Positions 17,834-25,651 of a stretch of DNA of 64,000 nucleotides are shown one piece after another; position 1 is the first letter of the stretch; each line of letters starts with the position of its first letter. The stretch is from NCBI RefSeq assembly GCF_036898465.1, contig NZ_JARUMJ010000001.1:6014001-6078000 (forward strand), given 5' to 3'. The notes beneath the pieces are model-generated. The model ran no database searches and was not told the DNA's origin. It saw only the letters and a program-made list of their open reading frames with translations. Source of the DNA: Streptomyces sp. B21-105 (GTDB taxonomy: Bacteria > Actinomycetota > Actinomycetes > Streptomycetales > Streptomycetaceae). Both the position numbers and the translations under genes were made by a program.

Positions 17834-19951
17834 TCAGGCGAGTCCGAGAGTACGACGGAGGAAGTCCACCTGGAGGAGGAGCAGGTTCTCCGCGACCTGT
17901 TCCTGCGGGGTCATGTGGGTGACGCCCGACAGGGGGAGCACCTCATGTGGGCGGCCGGCGGCCAGCAGGGCCGAGGACAGCCGCAGCGCGTGCGCGACGA
18001 CCACGTTGTCGTCGGCCAGGCCGTGGACGATCATCAGCGGCCGGTGCGGTTCGGCGGGCTCGGCCAGCCCCTCGTCGGTGACCAGCGAGCTCTTCGCGTA
18101 CGCCGCCGGCGACGTGGCCGGGTCACCGAGGTACCGCTCGGTGTAGTGGGTGTCGTAGATCCGCCAGTCGGTCACCGGCGCGCCGGCGATGCCCGCGTGG
18201 AAGACGTCGGGGCGGCGCAGCACCGCGAGGGCCGCGAGCCAGCCGCCGAAGGACCAGCCGCGGATCGCCACCCGGGAGAGGTCGAGCGGGTGGCTCTTCG
18301 CCAGGTCCTCCAGCGCCTCGACCTGGTCGTCGAGGGCGACCGTGAAGTCGTGGTGGATCGCCTTCTCCCAGCCGGGCGAGCGGCCCGGCGTGCCCCGGCC
18401 GTCGGCGACGACCACCGCGAAGCCCTGGTCGGCGAACCACTGGGAGGTGAGGTGCGCGTTGTGCGCGGCCACCACCCGCTGGCCGTGCGGGCCGCCGTAG
18501 GGGTCCATGAGCACCGGCAGAGGGGCGTCGCCGCGGTGGTCCGAGGGCAACAGGACGGCGCACGGAATGCGTCGTGCGCCCCCCTCGGCGAGTCGCACGC
18601 GCGGGGTCAGACCCGGATCCGCCGCACAGGACCGGACGGACGCGACGGGCTTACCGTCCCGCAGCACCCGCGCCTCGGCGCCCGGCCGGTCCAAGACCGC
18701 CGACGTCAGCACGGTCACGTTCGCGGCGCGGACCGCCCCGTGCACGCCGGGCTCCTGGGAGAGACGCTCGAAGCCGAGCTCGTTCACCCGGTAGACGTGC
18801 ACCTCACCGACCTCGGGCGCCGCCGCGCCCGCCCCGGCGGAGGCGGCGACCAGCACGTCGTCGGCCGTCACGTCCAGCACCGCCCGTACGTGCAACTGGT
18901 CTCCGGTCAGCGGGCGTTCACCGACCGCGAGAACCCGCGCGCCGCCCTCGTCGGCGATCCGGACCAGCTGCCCCGAAGGGCTCCAGCAGGGCACTCCAGG
19001 GAAGAGTTCCAGCCAAATCCGATCTTCGTCGGCATGCACCATCCGGGTCGCCCCGGAGTCGGTGTCCACCGCCAGGAACAGCTGACTTCGCTGGTCGCGC
19101 GCTTGTACGAGCAGCAGCGGCGCCCCCGCCCCTGACCAGTGCACTCGCGCCACGTACGGATAGCGCGCACGATCCCAGACGACCTCCGTACGCACCCCGT
19201 CGAGACCGAACACGAACAGCCGTACGTCAGCGTTGGGCGTCCCGGCAGCTGGATATCGCACGTGGCGTGGGTCACGTTTCGGCTGGGCCGGATCGGAGAT
19301 CCACCACTGTTCCACCGGCGTGTCGTCCACCCGGGCGACCAGCAGCCGGTCCGAGTCCGGGGACCACCAGAACCCGCGCGAGCGGGCCATCTCCTCGGCC
19401 GCGATGAACTCGGCCAATCCATAGGAAACCGGTTCCGATTCCGGTTCCGCCACCGCCCGGTCGTCCTCGCCCTCCGCGCCCACCACCCGCAGCGCACCCC
19501 CGGCGACATAGGCGACGAGTCGCCCGTCAGGGGACGGACGGGGGTCGATCACCGGTCCGGTGACCGGCAGCTCGGTGGCCGTCCCGGCCCTCAGCTCGGC
19601 CGTGAAAAGCCGCCCTGACAAGGCAAAAGACGCCAGCTCCACGCCCGCGTCGGTGGCATAGCCGACGATGCCCGCACCGGCTTCGCGGCTGCGTTCACGG
19701 CGCGCCCGCTCCTCGGCCGAGAGGTCCTCCGAGGCGCCGCCGAGGAGGGTGCGGGGGTCGGCGGCCAGGCGTTCCGTGCCGTCCGCCGGGTCGAGGACCC
19801 AGAGTGCGCCCGCGCGGTCCGTGCCGGAGCCGGAGCGCAGAAACACCACGCGGGAGCCGTCGGGCGCCACCGTGAACGAACGCGGCGCGCCGAGAGTGAA
19901 ACGCTGGGTGCGGGCGTGCCTGCGGGGGAAGGAGTCGGACTCGGTCGTCAT
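17834..19951 (-). CDS. S9 family peptidase (dipeptidyl peptidase IV / prolyl oligopeptidase type)
   Basis: 705-residue serine peptidase that removes short N-terminal peptides. The first two thirds form a DPP IV N-terminal beta-propeller (SPDGRLVAYVAGG, GFWWSPDSDRLLVARVDDTP). The last third is an alpha/beta-hydrolase domain with the nucleophile in GWSFGGW (Ser567), the acid in VHGLADDNV and the catalytic His in SGVTHMTP. I see no signal peptide or membrane anchor, so it is probably cytoplasmic. The start at 19951 gives MTTESDSFPRR; an in-frame GTG at 20014 has no ribosome binding site. Placement next to two peptide importers suggests it digests imported peptides. Confidence 0.9.
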   Translation of the reverse strand: MTTESDSFPRRHARTQRFTLGAPRSFTVAPDGSRVVFLRSGSGTDRAGALWVLDPADGTERLAADPRTLLGGASEDLSAEERARRERSREAGAGIVGYATDAGVELASFALSGRLFTAELRAGTATELPVTGPVIDPRPSPDGRLVAYVAGGALRVVGAEGEDDRAVAEPESEPVSYGLAEFIAAEEMARSRGFWWSPDSDRLLVARVDDTPVEQWWISDPAQPKRDPRHVRYPAAGTPNADVRLFVFGLDGVRTEVVWDRARYPYVARVHWSGAGAPLLLVQARDQRSQLFLAVDTDSGATRMVHADEDRIWLELFPGVPCWSPSGQLVRIADEGGARVLAVGERPLTGDQLHVRAVLDVTADDVLVAASAGAGAAAPEVGEVHVYRVNELGFERLSQEPGVHGAVRAANVTVLTSAVLDRPGAEARVLRDGKPVASVRSCAADPGLTPRVRLAEGGARRIPCAVLLPSDHRGDAPLPVLMDPYGGPHGQRVVAAHNAHLTSQWFADQGFAVVVADGRGTPGRSPGWEKAIHHDFTVALDDQVEALEDLAKSHPLDLSRVAIRGWSFGGWLAALAVLRRPDVFHAGIAGAPVTDWRIYDTHYTERYLGDPATSPAAYAKSSLVTDEGLAEPAEPHRPLMIVHGLADDNVVVAHALRLSSALLAAGRPHEVLPLSGVTHMTPQEQVAENLLLLQVDFLRRTLGLA

Positions 19952-20131
19952 CCCCCGACCATATTGGCCATGCGACCCCCTTGTGCGGCTGTGCGCCGAG
20001 AGATGCGCGCCCACACGTAGTTATGATCACTAGCGCTGAGTGGGTATAAACCTGCTGGCAGTCGTATGGACTTACGTGTTCCCTCGCTCTGTTTTCCCCC
20101 ACGTTTCCCGGGTCCTTGGAGGTGAGCCGCC

Positions 20132-20326
20132 GTGGCACTCTCGATTTCGGCGGTGGTGCTGCTGGCGATCGTCGTCTTCTTGCTGGTCAAGAAGTCGGGA
20201 CTGAAGGGCGGTCACGCTGTCGTCTGCATCCTGCTCGGCTTCTATCTGGCCTCCTCGACGATCGCTCCCACCATCAGCGACCTGACGACGAGCGTGGCGA
20301 GCATGATCGGCAGCATCAAGTTCTGA
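20132..20326 (+). CDS. Small membrane protein of unknown function
   Basis: 64 residues, GTG start with a good GGAGGTGA site 8 nt upstream. Two hydrophobic segments (about residues 3-19 and 28-44) flank a short KKSGLKGG loop, so it is probably a two-helix membrane protein. The C-terminal part (SDLTTSVASMIGSIKF) is polar. I recall similar short proteins in Streptomyces, without known function. Its stop is 5 nt from that of the convergent DUF397 gene. Confidence 0.75.
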   Translation: MALSISAVVLLAIVVFLLVKKSGLKGGHAVVCILLGFYLASSTIAPTISDLTTSVASMIGSIKF

Positions 20327-20331
20327 CGCCG

Positions 20332-20541
20332 TCAGCTCTTCGACACGTACGGCACGAAGTCGGCCCAGGCCTCCGGCGACAGCCGGAGGCGGGGGCCGTC
20401 GGCGTGCTTGGAGTCGCGGACGTGGACGGTCGCGGTGGTGGTGGCGATTTCTACGCAGGACTCACCGTCAGGGCCGCTGCTGTAGCTGCTCTTGAACCAC
20501 GCCGGTTCGGATGGGCCCCCGGCGGCGTGCTTGCGGATCAT
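20332..20541 (-). CDS. DUF397 domain protein
   Basis: 69-residue small acidic protein typical of actinomycetes, with the DUF397 hallmarks AWFKSSYSSGPDGESCVEIA and VHVRDSKHADGPRLRLSPEAWADFV. Such proteins are normally encoded beside a DUF5753 helix-turn-helix regulator and take part in developmental or antibiotic regulation; some pairs behave like toxin-antitoxin systems. Here its ATG overlaps the stop of the upstream regulator gene (ATGA), so the two are translationally coupled. Confidence 0.92.
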   Translation of the reverse strand: MIRKHAAGGPSEPAWFKSSYSSGPDGESCVEIATTTATVHVRDSKHADGPRLRLSPEAWADFVPYVSKS

Positions 20542-21416
20542 GTCTCTCCCAGCAGTTTCTCGATGAGGGCCAGAGACTCCCCTGGGCGGAGAGCCTGCGC
20601 GCGGATGGTGCCGTACCGCAGCTCAAGGATGCGGAGCTGCCTCAGCTCGGGTGTCGGACGGCCGCTGAACGCCCCGTCGGAACGGCCTACTCCGGTGCCG
20701 TCCTCGAACTTCAGCAGCTCGATCCTGCCGCTGAGGCCAGGGTGGGCACCACTGTCCATCGGCATCACCTGAAGCGTCACGTTGTTCAACCGCCCCACCT
20801 GTAGCAGGCGTTCGAACTGTTGTCGCCTCACCATTGTGCCCCCAACGTTGCGGCGCAGCGTCGACTCTTCCAGGACGAAGCCCAGCGCGGGCGCAGGCGA
20901 CCGCTCGAAGACGGATTGCCGTGCCATGCGGGCCGCGACCAGCCGTTCCACATCTTCCGGCGTGTAGGCAGGCTGCCAAGATTCCAGCAAGGCGCGCGCA
21001 TGCTCGGGAGTCTGCAACAGCCCGTGAATGTTGTTGCACTCGTACACCCCGATCTCGACAGCCCTCGCTTCCATCGCCGCCAGATCCCGCACCTTTTTCG
21101 GGTACCGGACCTTCTTCACGTCCTCCTTCATCGCCGAGAGCAGCCCGCCCGCTCCCAACACCTTGTCGGCCTTGTCCAGGTACTCGGGGCGGGGGATCCG
21201 CTTGCCGCTCTCGATCTTGTAGACGAGATCCTCGCCGTACCCGACCGCCAGCCCGAAGTCGGCCGCGCGCATCCCCACGGCCTCGCGCCGCAGCTTCAGC
21301 TGCCGCCCCACCGTCTCCACGACGGCGATGCCCCAGGGGTCGTCCGGATCCACCTCCCAACCCGGCTCGTCCGCCTCCTCCTTGAGCTGGACCGGCCTGC
21401 CGTTCACCTGCGTCAT
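20538..21416 (-). CDS. XRE-type helix-turn-helix regulator with DUF5753 domain (WhiJ-like)
   Basis: 292-residue DNA-binding regulator. A helix-turn-helix at about residues 35-85 (GRQLKLRREAVGMRAADFG...YKIESGKR) is followed by the DUF5753 domain (CNNIHGLLQTPEHARALL, FVLEESTLRRNVGGT, LQVMPMDSGAHPGL). I start it at 21416, where GGAGG precedes the ATG; the frame is open to 21500. It is coupled to the DUF397 gene and divergent from a HATPase gene, the three parts of the whiJ/abaA-like clusters that streptomycetes carry in many copies and that affect differentiation. Confidence 0.9.
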   Translation of the reverse strand: MTQVNGRPVQLKEEADEPGWEVDPDDPWGIAVVETVGRQLKLRREAVGMRAADFGLAVGYGEDLVYKIESGKRIPRPEYLDKADKVLGAGGLLSAMKEDVKKVRYPKKVRDLAAMEARAVEIGVYECNNIHGLLQTPEHARALLESWQPAYTPEDVERLVAARMARQSVFERSPAPALGFVLEESTLRRNVGGTMVRRQQFERLLQVGRLNNVTLQVMPMDSGAHPGLSGRIELLKFEDGTGVGRSDGAFSGRPTPELRQLRILELRYGTIRAQALRPGESLALIEKLLGET

Positions 21417-21512
21417 TCCGCACCCTCCGTCACCCGGGCCGACAGTTCGGACACGACCGGACAACGCCCGGACAGTCACCGTACGCAACGGCTCCATCAC
21501 TGTTCACGGTAA

Positions 21513-21998
21513 ATGGGAGTGGCCACTCTGAGTGACGTGATCCAGGAATCCGTCTCCTCTGCGACCCAACCCGGCCAGCACTTCCGCAACTTCAGCCTGC
21601 GGTTGTCTCCCACGCCTCGCGGAGCGCGCCTCGCCCGCCTGCTCACCGTCGAGCAACTGCGCTTCTGGGGCGTGCCGGTGGACCCGGCCGGCCAGATCGT
21701 CGCTGAGCTGGCGACGAACGCAGCCACTCACGGACGCGTACGGGGCCGGGACTTCCGACTCACGGTCTACGTCATCGCGCACACGCTCCGCATCGAGGTC
21801 ACCGACACGGCGGGGGAGCGGCCGCCCCGCTTGCCGCATCCGGGTCCGGACGGCGATTCCGAGTCGGGCCGTGGGCTGCTCCTGGTCGAGGCACTCGCCG
21901 ACCGGTGGGGCTGGGCCCCGGAGCTGCGCCCACGCAAGACGGTCTGGGCCGAACTCGTACTCCCGCCGGACGACGTTCAGAGTCGCCGCGACTCCTGA
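21513..21998 (+). CDS. HATPase-fold anti-sigma-like regulatory protein (RsbW type)
   Basis: 161-residue stand-alone GHKL ATPase domain of the type that binds sigma factors or anti-sigma antagonists. The N box is VAELATNAATHG, G1 is VTDTAGERPPR, and the G2 motif is SESGRGLLLVEALADRWG. No other domain is present. The start at 21513 lacks a clear ribosome binding site. It is transcribed away from the DUF5753 gene, sharing a 96-nt promoter region with it. Confidence 0.88.
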   Translation: MGVATLSDVIQESVSSATQPGQHFRNFSLRLSPTPRGARLARLLTVEQLRFWGVPVDPAGQIVAELATNAATHGRVRGRDFRLTVYVIAHTLRIEVTDTAGERPPRLPHPGPDGDSESGRGLLLVEALADRWGWAPELRPRKTVWAELVLPPDDVQSRRDS

Positions 21999-22325
21999 CC
22001 GCCGCAAGCCCCGGACGAGGCGACGTGCGTCCGTCACCGGAACCCGGATTTCCGGGCTTCGGCGCAAGTGGCGCTCTTTCCAAAGGACCACGATGGCTGC
22101 GAAAGAACCGCACCAAGCCCCACCCCTCCCGCCCGCCGGTCAAACTCACTCCCGCGAGTGAATATGCCCAACTCGACTGGATTCGTGACGGGTTGCCTGC
22201 CTTACGCTCAGCGCAACGCAGCACAGAGCCACAGTGCTGCACCTCCACCCCAGACATGCGACGGCCCCCGCCGGGACGGCAATCCCAGTGCGAGGGCCTG
22301 ACCACCGAGGAAGGCCAACTTCCCG
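21999..22325. other. Intergenic region without a supported gene
   Basis: 327 bases. It has a dyad TCACTC-CCGC-GAGTGA at 22146-22161 and no coding frame with a believable start or composition. A GAGGAAGG site at about 22309 belongs to the next gene. Confidence 0.6.
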
Positions 22326-23206
22326 ATGGACACGGAAAACCCTAGCGCGCCCTCGTGCGCCGAGTCCCGTAACGCGGGCAAAAACCACCCGCGCGCGGGC
22401 GGACTCACCCACGACAACGCCCGTCACACCACCCGCTTCACCGTGATCGGCAACCACCTCGCCCAGCACCGGCAGCTGTCGCTCCTGGCGATCGGGCTGG
22501 GCGTGCACATCCAGTCGCTGCCCAAGGGCGCCCGCGTCGACATCAAGTCCCTCACCGCCCGCTTCCCCGAGGGCGCCACCCGTATCGCCGCCGCTCTGCG
22601 CGAACTGGAGTCCCACGGCTATCTGCGCCGCGAACGCTCGCGGATCCCGGGCGGCCGGATCGTCACCCGCACGGTCTCCTGCAACCAGCCCGGCCGCCAC
22701 GACCGCCGCCCGGCAGCCGCCGAACACGCCGAGCATGCCCAGGACGCCGCGACCCCGGCCAAGCCGAAGAAGGCGCGCGCACCCCGCAAGCCGCTCCCCG
22801 CCGTCCCGCGCCCCGGCTACCCCGCCCCCGCTCTCCTGCAGGCGGCAACGGACCTCCTCGCCGGCCTGCGCCGTCACGATTCCAGCCTCCTCCTCTCCAC
22901 CTGCGACACCGCCCACCTCGCCCCCGGCGTCGCCGCCTGGCTGGAGCGGGACGTCAGCCCCGCCGCCGTACGCCAGGCCCTCACGGCCACCTTCCGCCCG
23001 AAGGCGTCCGCCGCCCCGCAGCCCTTCTGGCACACCGGCTCACCGCCCTGCTGCCACCACCGCCGCCGTTCCGTGGGCCCGCGGCCCCACCGCCGCCTGC
23101 CCCGCACGAGATGCGGAACTGCGACGGCTGCGACCGCGGCATCCGCTCACCCGAACCGGGCGCCCGCTGCCGCGACTGCAGGAAACAGTCGGCGTCGGCT
23201 CCCTGA
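22326..23206 (+). pseudogene. Frameshifted helix-turn-helix (replication-initiator-like) domain protein
   Basis: The first frame from ATG 22326 gives the conserved segment FTVIGNHLAQHRQLSLLAIG, a winged helix (ARVDIKSLTARFPEG...ALRELESHGYLRRERSR), a basic linker and LAPGVAAWLERDVSPAAVRQALTA. After about 22990 the conserved continuation (LPPEGVRRPAALLAHRLTAL, then a zinc-ribbon-like CDGCDRGIRS...RCRDCRKQ tail) is in another frame and stops with TGA at 23204-23206. One extra C in ACCTT at 22989-22993 would join the halves. Such proteins are common in Streptomyces beside regulatory or transposon-like genes. A product made from the first frame would run to 23342 with a wrong tail. Real mutation or base-call error cannot be separated here. 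Confidence 0.7.
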
Positions 23207-23230
23207 AAACCCCACAAGTAAAGGAAACGC

Positions 23231-24112
23231 ATGGTCAGCGCGTCCCATGAGGCGATGCACCGAATTTTCCAGGAGTATCCGGGTCTTTTCGCCGGGGTCT
23301 CCAAGGTGCTCGGCCTCCCGTTCATCCCACCCGAGTGTGTGACGGTTCTACCGACCGATCTCACCGAGACCCAGCCCGTCGAACGCCGTGTCGACACACT
23401 GCTGCGTTTCGACGGCGACGAGTCGTTCTTGCTGGCTGTTGAAGCACAGAGCGCGAAGGACCCGGACAAGCCCGCCAGCTGGGCCTACTACCTGTCCTTC
23501 TTGTACACGAAGTACAAGGTCCCGCCTCTGCTGCTGGTCGTCTGCCAAGACCGGACCACGGCAGAGTGGGCCGCGCGGCCCATGATCCTCGGGCCAGAGC
23601 AGTGGCCCTCCCTTACTCTGCGCCCGCTGGTGGTCGGTCCGCACAACATGCCCTTGATCACGGACCCGGACGACGCTCGGGCCGACTTGGCGCTGGCCGC
23701 GCTGTCCGCCATCACGCACGCGAAGGAACCGGATGTCGGTGGAATACTGAAGACTCTGTCCACCGCATTGCACGACGCTCCCGAGGCGGTCGTCGTCACG
23801 ATCATCGAATTCATCGCTCAAGGCCTCGGTAGCAATCGTCGGGCCGCGGAACTCTGGAGGAACCTGGTGGCTGTGGACCTTTCCCCGTACAAGTCGTACA
23901 TCTTCGAAGAGTTCCGCGACGAGGGTCGAGCCCAGCGGGGTGCCGAGGACATCGTGCTCGTTCTCGAGGCGCGCGGCCTCGACGTCCCCGACGAGGTGCG
24001 GGAGCGCATCACCGGCTGCGACGACCCCGGTCTGCTGCGGGAATGGCTGACCCGGGCCGTCACCGCGTCGTCCGCCGAAGCGATCTTCACCGGCTACCGG
24101 GAAGACGCCTGA
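23231..24112 (+). CDS. Rpn-like / PD-(D/E)XK nuclease-fold family protein
   Basis: 293-residue protein of a family that is abundant in Streptomyces and often annotated only as hypothetical. The start MVSASHEAMHRIFQEYPGLF and the central RRVDTLLRFDGDESFLLAVEAQSAKDPDKP resemble the RpnA/transposase-like PD-(D/E)XK core, in which D.....E.Q(S) supplies the metal site; WAYYLSFLYTKYKVPPLLLVV follows. The C-terminal half is helical (LEARGLDVPDEVRERITGCDD). Nuclease activity is an inference from the fold. It follows the broken HTH gene by 24 nt and may share its transcript. Confidence 0.75.
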   Translation: MVSASHEAMHRIFQEYPGLFAGVSKVLGLPFIPPECVTVLPTDLTETQPVERRVDTLLRFDGDESFLLAVEAQSAKDPDKPASWAYYLSFLYTKYKVPPLLLVVCQDRTTAEWAARPMILGPEQWPSLTLRPLVVGPHNMPLITDPDDARADLALAALSAITHAKEPDVGGILKTLSTALHDAPEAVVVTIIEFIAQGLGSNRRAAELWRNLVAVDLSPYKSYIFEEFRDEGRAQRGAEDIVLVLEARGLDVPDEVRERITGCDDPGLLREWLTRAVTASSAEAIFTGYREDA

Positions 24113-24204
24113 CCCGGATCGAGCGCATCGCCCTCGCCCAGGTACTCAATGGCGACGGGCGGGTGGATGACCGGGGGAGGGGTGTCGCCTCGTAGGGTTG
24201 GCCC

Positions 24205-25089
24205 ATGACGGAACTGCCCTCCCGGCGTCTGTTGCTGGTGCACGCGCACCCGGACGACGAGTCGATCAACAACGGCGCGACCATGGCCAGGTACGCGGCC
24301 GAGGGCGTCCACGTGACCCTGGTCACCTGCACGCTCGGTGAACGCGGCGAGGTCATCCCGCCCGAGCTGCGGCAGCTGACCGGCGCCGCGCTGGGTGAGC
24401 ACCGCAGGGCGGAGCTCGCCGCGGCCATGGCCGAGGTCGGCGTGCACGACGTCCGGCTGCTCGGCGGCCCGGGCCGGTACGGCGACTCGGGGATGATGGG
24501 CCTGCCCGACAACGACGACCCGGCATGCTTCTGGCAGGCCGACGTCGACGAGGCGGCCGCGTCTCTCGCCGAGGTGATCCTCGAGGTGCGCCCCCAGGTC
24601 CTCGTCACTTACGACGAGGACGGCGGCTACGGCCACCCCGACCACATCCAGGCCCACCGGGTCGCCATGCGCGCCGCCGAACTGGCCGGGGCCGCCGGCT
24701 GGCGCATCCCGAAGGTGTACTGGAACCGCGTCCCGCGCTCCGTCGCCGAGGACGCCTTCGCGAAGCTCAGGGAGGAGCTGCCGGACCTCCCCTTCCCGAG
24801 CGCCGCCGCCGTGTCCGACGTGCCGGGGGTCGTGGACGACGACCGCGTCACCGCCGAGATCGACGGAGGCGCGGGGTACGCCTCCGCAAAGGCCGCCGCG
24901 ATGCGGGCGCACGCCACCCAGATCGACGTGGCCCCGGGGGAGAGGTACTTCGCCCTCTCCAACGGGCTCGCCCAGCCCCTCTTCACCACCGAGTACTACG
25001 AACTCGTCCGGGGCGAGGCCGCCGGGCGCGGCGGGAACCGGGAGACCGACCTGTTCGCGGGGACGACCGACGCGGCGGAGGTGGCCTGA
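24205..25089 (+). CDS. mshB: N-acetyl-1-D-myo-inositol-2-amino-2-deoxy-alpha-D-glucopyranoside deacetylase
   Basis: 294-residue zinc deacetylase of mycothiol synthesis, converting GlcNAc-inositol to GlcN-inositol before MshC adds cysteine. The PIG-L family motif HAHPDDE is at residues 13-19 (zinc ligands His15 and Asp18), with the third ligand in [30 protein letters not shown] is typical of MshB. Its stop shares one base with the next start (TGATG), so the DUF6113 gene is coupled to it, an arrangement usual in Streptomyces. Confidence 0.94.
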   Translation: MTELPSRRLLLVHAHPDDESINNGATMARYAAEGVHVTLVTCTLGERGEVIPPELRQLTGAALGEHRRAELAAAMAEVGVHDVRLLGGPGRYGDSGMMGLPDNDDPACFWQADVDEAAASLAEVILEVRPQVLVTYDEDGGYGHPDHIQAHRVAMRAAELAGAAGWRIPKVYWNRVPRSVAEDAFAKLREELPDLPFPSAAAVSDVPGVVDDDRVTAEIDGGAGYASAKAAAMRAHATQIDVAPGERYFALSNGLAQPLFTTEYYELVRGEAAGRGGNRETDLFAGTTDAAEVA

Positions 25090-25498
25090 TGTCCGACCGG
25101 GGTTCGATGCTCGCCCAGCCGCTGCGGATGCCGTCCGCCGGACGGGCCGCCGTCTATGCCGGGCTGCTGCTGCTCGGCGCGCTCACCGGGCTCGCCGGTG
25201 CGCTCGTCCAGGCCGGCTGGTTCCGGGCGGTCTGCTCCTCGCGCTCGTGGCCGCCGCCGGGCTGTTCGTCGGCGGCGCACGGGCCGTCGGCAGCCGCGCC
25301 GGGGCCGTCGCACCCGCCGCCGGCTGGATGATCTCCGTCGTTCTGTCCACCGCGGGCCGCCCGGAGGGCGACTTCCTGTTCGGCGCGGGCGGAGGCTCAT
25401 ATCTTTTCCTGCTCGGCGGGATGGCCCTCGCTGTGATCTGCGCCACCCTTGGCGGGGGGCGGCAACCGGGCGGCGACGACGTCCGACTTGGCAAGTGA
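25089..25498 (+). pseudogene. Frameshifted DUF6113 membrane protein gene
   Basis: From ATG 25089 the first frame reads [20 protein letters not shown], then a membrane segment (YAGLLLLGALTGLAGALVQ) and AGWF. The family continuation (PGGLLLALVAAAGLFVGG, GWMISVVLSTAGRPEGD, a last membrane segment and the closing GRQPGGDDVRLGK) is in another frame and stops at 25498. Adding one C to the CC at 25223-25224 turns the break into the expected WFPGGLLLAL. Every other part of the protein is intact, so this is either a very recent mutation or a base-call error. The family usually follows mshB; its role is unknown. Confidence 0.75.
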
Positions 25499-25651
25499 CG
25501 TACCACTTCACCCCCGGGTGACCGTGCGAGTCCCGTGTGGGTCTTCCGGCGGTCGTGGGATACAGGCCAGAAGTGGCCAGTATGGTGGTGCGCGCCGCCG
25601 AGCAGCCCGTGAGGTCGTGGCGAGCGGCGGAGCCAACCTGGAGAACCTGCC

